This document shows positions 16,081 through 23,840 of a stretch of 56,026 bases of DNA, piece after piece. This DNA comes from CAZNPW01 sp964575185 (lineage in GTDB: Bacteria > Pseudomonadota > Alphaproteobacteria > Rhodobacterales > Rhodobacteraceae): positions 1-56,026 of the forward strand of contig CAZNPW010000019.1 of assembly GCA_964575185.1 (NCBI GenBank), read 5' to 3'. Under the pieces are notes generated by a model. It saw only the letters and a list, made by a program, of their open reading frames with translations. It ran no database searches and was not told the DNA's origin. The position numbers were made by a program, and so were the translations under genes. How positions within the stretch are numbered: position 1 is the stretch's first letter; every line of letters starts with the position of its first letter.

Positions 16081-17000
16081 GGCTCGCCGTCGCGGAAGTC
16101 GAGGCCCATCTCGCGGTAGCGTTCGGCCTCGTCGAGCCAGTTCTCGCGCAGCTTGACGGTGAGGAACAGGTGGACCTCGCGGCCGAGGAAGGCGCGGATC
16201 TCGGCGCGGGCCTGCTGGCCCACGGCCTTGATCGTCTCGCCCCTGTGGCCGAGCACGATGCCCTTGTGGCCGTCGCGGGCGACGTAGACGACCTGGTCGA
16301 TGCGGACCGAGCCGTCGGGGCGGTCCTGCCAGGCTTCGGTTTCGACCGTGAGCTGGTAGGGGATTTCCTCGTGCAGGCGCAGCGTCAGCTTCTCGCGCGT
16401 GGTTTCGGCTGCGATCATGCGCAGGGGCAGGTCGGCGATCTGGTCCTCGGGGTAGAGCCAGGGGCCTTCGGGAAGCTGGCCCGCGAGCCAGGCCTTCAGG
16501 TCGTCGACCCCGTGGCCGCGTTCGGCCGAGATCATGAAGGTGCGGGCGAAGGGGTGGGCGGCGTTCAGTTTCTCGGACAGGGCGAGGAGGCCTTCGGCCT
16601 TGACCCGGTCGATCTTGTTGATCGCGAGCGCCACGGGCAGGGCCTTCGGCAGCGTCTCGCCGATGCGGTCGAGGATGGCCTGGACGCCGTCGGTGAGGCC
16701 GCCGTCCTTCAGTGTCCTGTGGGCCTCGACCAGCAGGACCACCACGTCGGCGTCGGCGGCCCCGCCCCAGGCGGCGGCGACCATCGCGCGGTCGAGCCGG
16801 CGGCGGGGGCGGAAGAGGCCGGGGGTGTCGACGAAGACGATCTGCGTCTGCCCGGCCATGGCGATGCCGCGGATGCGGGTGCGGGTGGTCTGGACCTTGT
16901 GGGTGACGATCGAGACCTTGGCCCCGACCATGCGATTGAGCAGCGTGGACTTGCCCGCGTTGGGTTCCCCGATCAGGGCCACGAAACCTGCGCGCGTCAT
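16077..17000 (-). CDS. era: GTPase Era
   Basis: Binds 16S rRNA and assists 30S assembly. 307 residues: G1 GEPNAGKSTLLNRMVG, G2 region TTRTRIRGIAM, G3 DTPG (VDTPGLF), G4 NKID (INKIDRV), G5 SAERG, then the C-terminal KH domain (KGIVLGHRGETIKAVGQQARAEIRAFLGREVHLFLTVK). ATG 17000 overlaps the rnc stop by ATGA, so lepB-rnc-era-DUF1491 is one translationally coupled unit. Confidence 0.97.
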   Translation of the reverse strand: MTRAGFVALIGEPNAGKSTLLNRMVGAKVSIVTHKVQTTRTRIRGIAMAGQTQIVFVDTPGLFRPRRRLDRAMVAAAWGGAADADVVVLLVEAHRTLKDGGLTDGVQAILDRIGETLPKALPVALAINKIDRVKAEGLLALSEKLNAAHPFARTFMISAERGHGVDDLKAWLAGQLPEGPWLYPEDQIADLPLRMIAAETTREKLTLRLHEEIPYQLTVETEAWQDRPDGSVRIDQVVYVARDGHKGIVLGHRGETIKAVGQQARAEIRAFLGREVHLFLTVKLRENWLDEAERYREMGLDFRDGEP

Positions 17001-17674
17001 GCCAGCAGCCTTTCCAGCAGCGCCGCCGCCGCCGCCTGTTCGGCGGCGCGCTTGGTGCGGCCCCGGCCTTCGGCCGCCGCGCCGTCGGCCAGCCGCACCG
17101 CGACGGTGAAATGCAGCGCGTGGGCGGGGCCGTCGCGCGACAGTTCCTCGTAGACGGGCGGCGCGTCGCCGCGGCCTTGCGCCCATTCCTGGAGCAGCGT
17201 CTTGGCGTCGCGCGGGTCGTCGGGGGTGGCTGCGAGCCAGGGTGCCCAGAGCCGCAGCACCACCGCCTCGGCCACCGCAAAGCCAGCGTCGAGGTAGACG
17301 GCGGCGATCACCGCCTCCATCGCGTCGGCCAAGAGCGCCTCTTTCCTGCGGCCGCCCGAGATCATCTCGGACCGGCCGAGCTTCATCACCTGGCCGAGGC
17401 CGCAGGCGGCGGCGACGGCGGCGCAGGTCTCGGCCCGGACGAGCGCGTTGAAGCGCGGGGCCATCTTGCCTTCGGGGCTGTCGCCGTCGCGGTAAAGCGC
17501 GGTGGCGACGGTCAGGCCCAGCACGCGGTCGCCGAGGAACTCCAGCCGCTGGTTGTCGGGGCGGGCGGGGCCGGACATCGAGGGATGCGTCAGCGCCTGG
17601 ACCAGCAGCGCGGGCGTGCGGAAGGTGTGGCCGATGCGGGCCTGGAAGGCCAGGAGGTCGGCCGCGACCTTCAC
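16997..17674 (-). CDS. rnc: Ribonuclease III
   Basis: Cuts double-stranded RNA, including rRNA precursors. 225 residues: nuclease domain with the signature NQRLEFLGDRVLGL (catalytic Glu and Asp) and the second acidic set ADAMEAVIAAVYLDAG, followed by a double-stranded RNA-binding domain (DAKTLLQEWAQGRG to the C terminus). GTG start at 17674 overlaps the lepB stop (GTGA). Confidence 0.97.
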   Translation of the reverse strand: MKVAADLLAFQARIGHTFRTPALLVQALTHPSMSGPARPDNQRLEFLGDRVLGLTVATALYRDGDSPEGKMAPRFNALVRAETCAAVAAACGLGQVMKLGRSEMISGGRRKEALLADAMEAVIAAVYLDAGFAVAEAVVLRLWAPWLAATPDDPRDAKTLLQEWAQGRGDAPPVYEELSRDGPAHALHFTVAVRLADGAAAEGRGRTKRAAEQAAAAALLERLLA

Positions 17675-18459
17675 TCGATCGCCTTGAAGAACCGGTCGGG
17701 CCGCCAGGTCCAGAAGAAAAGGAGCGACCGCCCGGCGGAGGAGAAGATCACCCGGTCGGCGCGGCCGATCAGGTTTTCGGCCGGCACGAAGCCGACCCCG
17801 CCCGCCGCCTGCGCGAAGCGGCTGTCGACCGAGTTGTCGCGGTTGTCGCCCATGACGAAGAACTGCCCCGGCGGCACGGTGTAGACATCGGTGTTGTCGG
17901 CATCGCCGTTCGTGTCGACGTTCAGCACGTCGTGCACGACGCCGCCCGGCAGCGTCTCGCGGAAGCGCGAGGAGGTGCAGGCCCCGCCTTCGCCCACGGG
18001 TCCGTTCTCGCAGCGGGGGAACTGCTGCATCGGGCCCTGGCGTTCGTAGACCTCGGTGAAGGTGCCCGCGGGTTCCTGCGGGGCCATCTGGCCGTTGATG
18101 TAGACGATGCCGTCGCGGACCTGCACGGTATCGCCCGGCAGGCCGATGATGCGCTTGATGAAATCCTCGTTGCGGACGGGGTGGCGGAAGACCACGACGT
18201 CGCCGCGCTGCGGGTCGGCGCCGAAGATGCGGCCGGAGATCGGGCAGAGCGCGAAGGGGCAGGAGACGGCGGCGTAGCCGTAGGCGAACTTGTTGACGAA
18301 GAGGAAGTCGCCGATCAGGAGCGTGTCCTTCATCGAGCCGGACGGGATCCAGAAGGGCTGGAACAGGAGCGTGCGGAAGACGCCCGCGATCACCAGCGCC
18401 CAGAAGACGGTGCGCACCGTCTCCATGATCCCGCCCTCGGCCCTGTCTGCCCGCGCCAT
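17671..18459 (-). CDS. lepB: Signal peptidase I
   Basis: Removes signal peptides from exported proteins at the inner membrane. 262 residues with one N-terminal membrane helix (VRTVFWALVIAGVFRTLLF), box B PSGSMKDTL with catalytic Ser42, box D RGDVVVFRHP, catalytic Lys102 in FIKRIIGLPGD, and box E GDNRDNSVDSR. Two cysteines in SCPFALCPISG are typical of alphaproteobacterial versions. First gene of the coupled lepB-rnc-era-DUF1491 unit; 50 bp behind acpS. Confidence 0.96.
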   Translation of the reverse strand: MARADRAEGGIMETVRTVFWALVIAGVFRTLLFQPFWIPSGSMKDTLLIGDFLFVNKFAYGYAAVSCPFALCPISGRIFGADPQRGDVVVFRHPVRNEDFIKRIIGLPGDTVQVRDGIVYINGQMAPQEPAGTFTEVYERQGPMQQFPRCENGPVGEGGACTSSRFRETLPGGVVHDVLNVDTNGDADNTDVYTVPPGQFFVMGDNRDNSVDSRFAQAAGGVGFVPAENLIGRADRVIFSSAGRSLLFFWTWRPDRFFKAIE

Positions 18460-18509
18460 GCCCCGCCCCCGTTGTCAGGCGGTGCTTTGGCCTGCCGCCA
18501 CGGGGAAAG

Positions 18510-18923
18510 TCAAGGAAGCTGGGGCCGCGCCTCGATGACGCAGAAGGCCTGCGCCCAGGGGGGATCGTCGGTCAGCGTGACGTGGACGAGCGCGCGGTGG
18601 CCGGGGGGCGTGAGGTCGGCAAGGCGGCGGGCGGCCCAGCCCGAGAGCTCCATCTGCGGCTGGCCGGAGCGCAGGTTCACCACCCCCATGTCGCGCCAGC
18701 CGATGCCCATGCGCAGGCCGGTGCCGAGCGCCTTGACGCAGGCCTCCTTGGCGGCCCAGCGCTTGGCGAGCGTCGCGGGTTCGAGCCCGGCGGCGGCGCG
18801 GCGGGCGGCGGTGCGGAGTTCGCGGTCGGTGTAGACGCGGGCGCGGAAGCGGTCGCCGTGGCGGGCCAGCACCGCCGCGATGCGGTCGATGCTGCAGAGG
18901 TCGGTGCCGATGCCGAGGATCAT
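18510..18923 (-). CDS. acpS: Holo-[acyl-carrier-protein] synthase
   Basis: Moves the phosphopantetheine arm from CoA to acyl carrier protein. 137 residues: ILGIGTDLCSIDRIAAVL with the metal-binding Asp at the N terminus, TLAKRWAAKEACVKALGTGLRMGIGWRDMGV with the second acidic ligand, and a C-terminal HVTLTDDPPWAQAFCVIE strand. ATG 18923 overlaps (ATGA) the stop of a decayed LacI-type fragment just upstream, where relatives usually have pdxJ. Confidence 0.94.
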   Translation of the reverse strand: MILGIGTDLCSIDRIAAVLARHGDRFRARVYTDRELRTAARRAAAGLEPATLAKRWAAKEACVKALGTGLRMGIGWRDMGVVNLRSGQPQMELSGWAARRLADLTPPGHRALVHVTLTDDPPWAQAFCVIEARPQLP

Positions 18924-19171
18924 GCCGCGCGGATCACGCGGGTTCCGGTCGGCGGGTCGGCGCGCGTGCGGTCCGGGATGGGGGTGCCCGCCGCACCGTT
19001 CGGGACGAGCGACAGGGTGGCCTGCGACACGCCGCAGGCCGGTGCGACATCGGACATCCCAAGCCCTTTCGCCACCGCCGTTTCCCTTCGGGCGCCAGGA
19101 AAGCACGGGCCGCGCGCGGCGATCAAGGTCATCGCGGACCGGCGGGTCCGGCTGCGGGACGCCTGGATCAT
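18920..19171 (-). pseudogene. Fragment of a LacI-family regulator DNA-binding domain
   Basis: The minus-strand frame from about 19057 reads MSDVAPACGVSQATLSLVPN followed by GAAGTPIPDRTRADPP. This lines up with the helix-turn-helix of LacI-family regulators (DVA-x-A-GVSQATVSLVLN-GRAGTRISEATRARV), including the VSQAT recognition helix and the IP-TR stretch, but with helix-breaking changes (DVAPAC, LVPNG, ADPP) and no ligand-binding domain: it stops after about 46 residues, at the acpS start. An open frame reaches back to 19171 with unrelated sequence. I read it as the decayed 5' end of a regulator gene. A short translated leader coupled to acpS by the ATGA overlap cannot be excluded. Confidence 0.55.
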
Positions 19172-19213
19172 GACGGATGCCGAAAGCGGGATGGCGCGGC
19201 TTGCGGCCGCGCC

Positions 19214-20368
19214 TCAGGCCACGCGACAGCCCGCCACCCAGACGCCGCGCAGGGCGCCCGCGCGGCCGATCCGGGTGACGCGGATCACGTCGGCGCGCGC
19301 GCCGGGGACGATGCGGCCGCGGTCGGCCAGCCCCGCCGCCGCCGCCGGGGCGGCGGTGACGGTCGCGACGCCGCGCGCCATGTCGCCCCAGAGGTCGCCC
19401 AGCATCAGCGCCCCGGTGAGGAGCGAGGCCGGGACGTAATCCGACGACAGGATGTCGAGCAGCCCGTCCTGCGCCAGCGCCTGGGCGGCGATGTTGCCGG
19501 AGTGGCTGCCGCCGCGGATCAGGTTCGGCGCGCCCATCATCACCTGGATGCGGTGGGCGTGGCAGGCCCCCGCGGCCTCCTCGGTCGTCGGGAACTCGGC
19601 GAAGGTCGCGCCGTGGGCGGCGCTGGCGGCGACCTGGGGGGCGGTGGTGTCGTCGTGGCTGGCCAGCACCGCGCCGTAGCGGCGCGCGGCGTCGACCACC
19701 GCGGCCTCGTGCCGGTCGCCGACGCGGGCCTTGATCGCGAGCAGGCCGCCCACGTGGTCCTGCCATTCGGCCTCGGTGAAGCCGTATTTGCCGACGTAGT
19801 ATTCGCGCAGCTTGGACAGGTCGCGGAACTGCCGTTCGCCGGGGGTGTGGTCCATCAGGCTGACGATGCCCACCCCGTCGGACGGGCCGAACTTGTCGAG
19901 CTCCTCCTCGAGCGTCTCGGAGCAGACCTCGGCCCGCAGGTGCAGGAGGTGGCTGATCTTCAGCGCCCCCTGCGCGCGGAGCGCGAGGATCTCGTCGGCC
20001 AGCGCGCGGGCGTATTCGCCGTGGTTGGCGCGGCTGCCCTGGGTGACCGAGCCCACGCGCAGAGCGTCGAAGACGGTGGTGATGCCGGTGCTTGCAAGCT
20101 CGGCGTCGTGCGCGATGATGGCGGCGGCGTGGGGCCAGTCGACCTTGGGGCGGGGTTCGAGATGCTGTTCGAGGTTGTCGGTATGCAGCTCCACCAGCCC
20201 CGGCATGACGAGGTCGCCGCCGCAGTCGACGGCCCCTGCGGGCACGGCGCTGCCTTCGGCGATGTCTGCGATGGTGCCGCCCGCCAGGCGGAGGTGCCCG
20301 CGCAGGGTGCCGTCGGGCAGGACGAGCGTGGCGTTGGCGAGGATCGTATCGGGGATCGTATCGGTCAT
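19214..20368 (-). CDS. phnM: Alpha-D-ribose 1-methylphosphonate 5-triphosphate diphosphatase
   Basis: Splits pyrophosphate from the triphosphate made by PhnGHIL, giving the 5-phosphate that PhnJ cleaves. 384 residues, an amidohydrolase-fold enzyme: LVMPGLVELHTDNLEQHLEPRP (metal-binding His on the first strand), FDALRVGS, LKISHLLHLRAEVCSE, VGIVSLMDHTPGERQF, LASHDDTT, GAPNLIRGGSHSGNI and the C-terminal ILSSDYVPASLL. Good Shine-Dalgarno AAGGA before ATG 20368. It stands alone, separated from phnG-N by a plus-strand DUF1045 gene. Confidence 0.95.
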   Translation of the reverse strand: MTDTIPDTILANATLVLPDGTLRGHLRLAGGTIADIAEGSAVPAGAVDCGGDLVMPGLVELHTDNLEQHLEPRPKVDWPHAAAIIAHDAELASTGITTVFDALRVGSVTQGSRANHGEYARALADEILALRAQGALKISHLLHLRAEVCSETLEEELDKFGPSDGVGIVSLMDHTPGERQFRDLSKLREYYVGKYGFTEAEWQDHVGGLLAIKARVGDRHEAAVVDAARRYGAVLASHDDTTAPQVAASAAHGATFAEFPTTEEAAGACHAHRIQVMMGAPNLIRGGSHSGNIAAQALAQDGLLDILSSDYVPASLLTGALMLGDLWGDMARGVATVTAAPAAAAGLADRGRIVPGARADVIRVTRIGRAGALRGVWVAGCRVA

Positions 20369-20445
20369 CGGTGGGTCCTTCCGGCCGCGCGGCATGGCAC
20401 GCGGGCGTCACAGCGGTGTGACATTGCGGTGCAAGGCAGGCGGCG

Positions 20446-21069
20446 ATGATCTTCCAGCGCCATGCCGTATACTACGCGCCCCGGCCAGGGGCCTTCGCCG
20501 ATGCGGCGGCGGCCTGGTTCGCCGCGCCGCCGGTGCCTGCCGCCGGGGCCGCGCGCTATGGCTTCCACGCCACGCTGCGCCCGCCCTTCCGCCCGGCACC
20601 GGGGGTGGGCGCTGAGGCCATCGCGGCGGCCGTCGCGGCGCTGGCGGCGCGGCTGGCCCCGGCCGAGGCCCCGGGGCTGACGGTCGCTGAGCTCGACGGC
20701 TTCGTGGCGCTGGTGCCCGAGGGCGACAGCGGGGCCATCGACGCGCTGGCGGCGGAGGTGGTGCGGGAGACCGACCCCCTGCGCGCGCCCCTGACCGCGG
20801 CCGAGATCGCCCGGCGGCGGCCCGAAGCGCTGACGGCGCGCGAGCGGGCGCTGCTGCACCGCTGGGGCTATCCCTTCGTGATGGAGGCCTTCCGCTTCCA
20901 CCTGACGCTGAGCGACCGGGTGGCCGACACCGCCGCGGCGGTGGCCGTGGCGCGGGCGCATTTCGCGGGCCTGCTGCCGCGGCCCCTGGCGGTGGAGGAC
21001 CTGTGCCTGTTCGGCGAGGACGACGCGGGGCGGTTCCACCTGACGCACCGCTACGCGCTGACCGGCTGA
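20446..21069 (+). CDS. DUF1045 protein, 2H phosphoesterase fold, phosphonate-linked
   Basis: A 207-residue protein of the DUF1045 family that travels with C-P lyase genes. It has two HxT/S-type motifs of 2H phosphoesterases: FHATLRPPFRP at about residue 43 and FHLTLSDRV at about 150, spaced as expected for one active site. 2H enzymes open cyclic phosphates, including 1'',2''-cyclic phosphates on ribose. PhnJ produces 5-phosphoribosyl 1,2-cyclic phosphate, normally opened by PhnP; no phnP is in this window, so this protein is a good candidate for that step (inference). It is divergent from phnM and its last 19 bases overlap the end of phnN. Confidence 0.85.
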   Translation: MIFQRHAVYYAPRPGAFADAAAAWFAAPPVPAAGAARYGFHATLRPPFRPAPGVGAEAIAAAVAALAARLAPAEAPGLTVAELDGFVALVPEGDSGAIDALAAEVVRETDPLRAPLTAAEIARRRPEALTARERALLHRWGYPFVMEAFRFHLTLSDRVADTAAAVAVARAHFAGLLPRPLAVEDLCLFGEDDAGRFHLTHRYALTG

Positions 21070-21575
21070 AGCGCTGCGAGCAGGCGCGCGACGCCCTGGT
21101 CGACGCTGCCGTCGTTCTCGACCTCCGTGGCGTCGATCCCGTCCGGCAGGGCGAAGCTCGCGCGCGACAGGCGGTCCGCGATCTGGTCCTGCGGCTCGCG
21201 CCCCCGGCCCGACAGGCGCGCGGCGAGCACCGCGGCGGGGGCCGTCACCAGGATGACCCGCAGGTCGGGGAAGGCCGCGCGCGCCGCGGGCAGGGCGGCG
21301 CGGCTGCCGTTGAAGATGACCTCGTCCCGGCCCGCGACCTGATCCCACGGGATGCCGTAGCGCAACCCGTGCGCGGCCCAGTGCACCGCGAAGTCGCCGC
21401 GCGACAGGGCAGCGTCGAACGCGGCCCCGGTCGCCGGCACATGCGCCTCGCCCCCGGCCTCGGCGGGCCGGGTGATGACGCGGCGCACCCGGTGCAGCGC
21501 GGGCCGGGCCGCCACTGCCCCCGCGATCAGCGTGTCCTTCCCCGCGCCGGAGGGGCCGACGACGCAGAAGATCAT
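21051..21575 (-). CDS. phnN: Ribose 1,5-bisphosphate phosphokinase
   Basis: Phosphorylates ribose 1,5-bisphosphate to PRPP, the last step that returns the ribose carrier of the C-P lyase pathway. 174 residues with a guanylate-kinase-like fold: P-loop VVGPSGAGKDTL, VRRVITRPAEAGGEAH, HGLRYGIP, and VILVTAPAAVLAARLSGRGREPQDQIADRL (lid). ATG 21575 overlaps the phnL stop by 4 bp. Convergent overlap of 19 bp with the DUF1045 gene. Confidence 0.93.
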   Translation of the reverse strand: MIFCVVGPSGAGKDTLIAGAVAARPALHRVRRVITRPAEAGGEAHVPATGAAFDAALSRGDFAVHWAAHGLRYGIPWDQVAGRDEVIFNGSRAALPAARAAFPDLRVILVTAPAAVLAARLSGRGREPQDQIADRLSRASFALPDGIDATEVENDGSVDQGVARLLAALQPVSA

Positions 21576-22255
21576 CCCCCCGCCCCCGGCGTGAAGGCCG
21601 TCACGTCGACCAGCCGGTCGCAGACCGCTGCCCGCGCGGCGTCGTCGTGGAAGATGCCGAGGATCGCGGCCCCGCGCGCCTTGGCCTCGTGGATCAGCGC
21701 CAGCACGACGGCGCGGTTCCTGGCGTCGAGGCTGGCGGTGGGTTCGTCGAGCAGGAGCGCGGGGAAGGGGTGGACGAAGCCGCGGGCGATGTTGACGCGC
21801 TGCTGCTCGCCCCCCGAGAAGGTGGTGGGCGACAGCGGCCAGAGGCGTTCGGGGATGTTGAGGCGGGCGAGCAGCGCGGCCGCGCGGGCGCGGGCCTCGG
21901 CCGCGGGCACGCCCAGCATGAGCAGCGGCTCGGCTACCACGTCGAGCGCGGGGACGCGGGGGACGACGCGGAGGAACTGGCTGACGTGGCCCAGCACCTC
22001 GCGCCGGAGCGCGATGATCTCGCGCGGGGCGGCGCGGGCGAGGTCGGTGCCGCCCACCATCAGCGACCCGCCCGCCGCCAGGTAGTTGCCGCTGACCATG
22101 CGCATCAGCGTGGACTTCCCCGCGCCGGATGCGCCGATCAGGCCGACGCATTCGCCGGGCGCGACGGTGAGGTGCGCGCCCTCCATCACCGGGAGGACGG
22201 CGCCGCCCTGGTTGTGGAGGATGAAGGATTTGGACAGGTTCCGTATCTCGATCAT
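21572..22255 (-). CDS. phnL: C-P lyase ABC-type subunit PhnL
   Basis: An ATP-binding-cassette protein required, with PhnG, H and I, to attach methylphosphonate to ribose triphosphate; not a transporter. 227 residues: Walker A IGASGAGKST, Q-loop VSQFLRVVPRVPALDVV, signature FSGGEQQRVNIARG, Walker B ALLLDEPTASLD, His in GIFHDD. Start ATG 22255 overlaps the phnK stop. Confidence 0.94.
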   Translation of the reverse strand: MIEIRNLSKSFILHNQGGAVLPVMEGAHLTVAPGECVGLIGASGAGKSTLMRMVSGNYLAAGGSLMVGGTDLARAAPREIIALRREVLGHVSQFLRVVPRVPALDVVAEPLLMLGVPAAEARARAAALLARLNIPERLWPLSPTTFSGGEQQRVNIARGFVHPFPALLLDEPTASLDARNRAVVLALIHEAKARGAAILGIFHDDAARAAVCDRLVDVTAFTPGAGG

Positions 22256-23007
22256 GCCGCCAGCACCGAAGAGACGAGAAGCTGGGTATAGGCGTGCTGG
22301 GGGTCGTCCAGCACCTGGTCGGTCAGCCCCTGTTCGACCACCCGGCCCCCCCGCATCACCAGAAGCTGCGAGGCGAGCAGCCGCACCACCGCCAGGTCGT
22401 GCGTCACGACCACGACCGACAGGCCGAGATCGCGGACGAGCCCGCGCAGCAGGTCCAGAAGGCGCGCCTGCACGCTGACGTCGAGCCCGCCGGTCGGTTC
22501 GTCCATGAAGACGAGCCGGGGGCCGGTCACGAGGTTGCGCGCGATCTGCAGCCGCTGCTGCATCCCGCCCGAGAAGGTCCGGGGCCGGTCGTCGATGCGG
22601 TCGGCAGCGATCTCGACCCGCGAGAGCCAGTCGGTGGCCTTGGCGCGGATGTCGCCGTAATGCCGCGCACCGACGGCCATCAGCCGCTCGCCCACGTTGC
22701 CGCCGGCGCTGACGCCCATCCGCAGCCCGTCGCGCGGGTTCTGGTGGACATAGGCCCAGTCGGTGCGCGACAGCCGTCGGCGTTCGGTCTCGGCCATGCC
22801 CAGGACGTCGCGGCCGTCGTAGGTGACGGTCCCCGCGTCGGGCCGCTGGTGGCCGGCGAGGCAGGACAGGAGCGTCGACTTCCCCGACCCGCTTTCGCCG
22901 ACGATGCCCAGCACCTCGCCGGGATGGAGGTCGAAGCCCACGCCCTCGCAGCCGATGCGGGGGCCGTAGCGTTTCGTCAGGCCGCGGACGGACAGGAGCG
23001 GGGTCAT
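22252..23007 (-). CDS. phnK: C-P lyase ABC-type subunit PhnK
   Basis: An ATP-binding-cassette subunit that docks on the PhnJ side of the C-P lyase core. 251 residues: Walker A VGESGSGKST, the Q-loop YVHQNPRDGLRMGVSAGGNVGERL typical of PhnK, signature FSGGMQQRLQIARN, Walker B LVFMDEPTGGLD, H-switch VVTHDLAVVR. Related to dipeptide-transporter ATPases, but the context fixes it as PhnK. ATGA overlap with phnJ. Confidence 0.94.
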   Translation of the reverse strand: MTPLLSVRGLTKRYGPRIGCEGVGFDLHPGEVLGIVGESGSGKSTLLSCLAGHQRPDAGTVTYDGRDVLGMAETERRRLSRTDWAYVHQNPRDGLRMGVSAGGNVGERLMAVGARHYGDIRAKATDWLSRVEIAADRIDDRPRTFSGGMQQRLQIARNLVTGPRLVFMDEPTGGLDVSVQARLLDLLRGLVRDLGLSVVVVTHDLAVVRLLASQLLVMRGGRVVEQGLTDQVLDDPQHAYTQLLVSSVLAA

Positions 23008-23840
23008 GTCGGGTCCTCCTTGCGGCGCGCGGTGCAGTAGTCGGTGTCGGAGCAGACGAACATCCGCCCGCCGCGGTCGTCGGTCACCACCTCGTCGAGG
23101 TAGGAGGCGCGCGAGCCGCAGAGGTCGCAGGCGGCCATCGCCTTCGTCGCGCGGAAGGGGTGGTCGTCGAAGTCGAGGCTGTCGACGCGGGTGAAGGGGG
23201 GCAGGGCGTAGATGCGCTGTTCCCGCCCCGCGCCGAAGAGCTGGATCGCCGGGCTGCCCGACAGCTTGGGGTTGTCGAACTTCGGGATCGGCGAGGGATC
23301 CATGACGTAGCGGCCTTCCACCCTGACGGGATAGGCGTAGGAGGTCGCGATGCGCCCGTGGCGGGCGATGTCCTCATACAGCTTGACGTGCATCAGGCCG
23401 TATTCCTCCAGCTCGTGCATCTTGCGCGTCTCGGTCTCGCGCGGTTCGAGGAAGCGCAGGGGTTCGGGGATCGGGACCTGGTAGACGAGGATCTGGGCGG
23501 CGGTCAGCGGGGTTTCGGGGATGCGGTGGCGGGTCTGGATGATCGTCGCCTCGGTGGTCGCCTCGGTCGTGGCGACCCCGGCGGTGCGGGCGAAGAAGCG
23601 GCGGATCGACACGGCGTTGGTGGTGTCGTCGGCCCCCTGGTCGATGACCTTGAGCCGGTCGTCCGGCGTCAGGCAGGCGGCGGTGACCTGCACCCCGCCG
23701 GTCCCCCAGCCGTAGGGCATGGGCATCTCGCGGCTGGCGAACGGCACCTGGTAGCCGGGGACGGCGATGCCCTTCAGGATGGCGCGGCGGATCATCCGCT
23801 TGGTCTGTTCGTCGAGGTAGGCGAAGTTGTAGGCGGTCAC
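23004..23840 (-). CDS. phnJ: Alpha-D-ribose 1-methylphosphonate 5-phosphate C-P-lyase (radical SAM)
   Basis: Catalytic subunit that breaks the carbon-phosphorus bond, giving methane (from methylphosphonate) and ribose 1,2-cyclic phosphate 5-phosphate. 278 residues. The cysteine set C238, C241, C263 and C269 (CDLC ... CSDTDYC) keeps the spacing of characterised PhnJ, whose cluster cysteines and catalytic cysteine lie in this segment. Other family blocks: YNFAYLDEQTKRMIRRAILKG at the start and PMPYGWGTGGVQVTA. GTG start at 23840, overlapping the HAD gene stop (GTGA-type). Complete and apparently functional. Confidence 0.96.
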   Translation of the reverse strand: MTAYNFAYLDEQTKRMIRRAILKGIAVPGYQVPFASREMPMPYGWGTGGVQVTAACLTPDDRLKVIDQGADDTTNAVSIRRFFARTAGVATTEATTEATIIQTRHRIPETPLTAAQILVYQVPIPEPLRFLEPRETETRKMHELEEYGLMHVKLYEDIARHGRIATSYAYPVRVEGRYVMDPSPIPKFDNPKLSGSPAIQLFGAGREQRIYALPPFTRVDSLDFDDHPFRATKAMAACDLCGSRASYLDEVVTDDRGGRMFVCSDTDYCTARRKEDPT

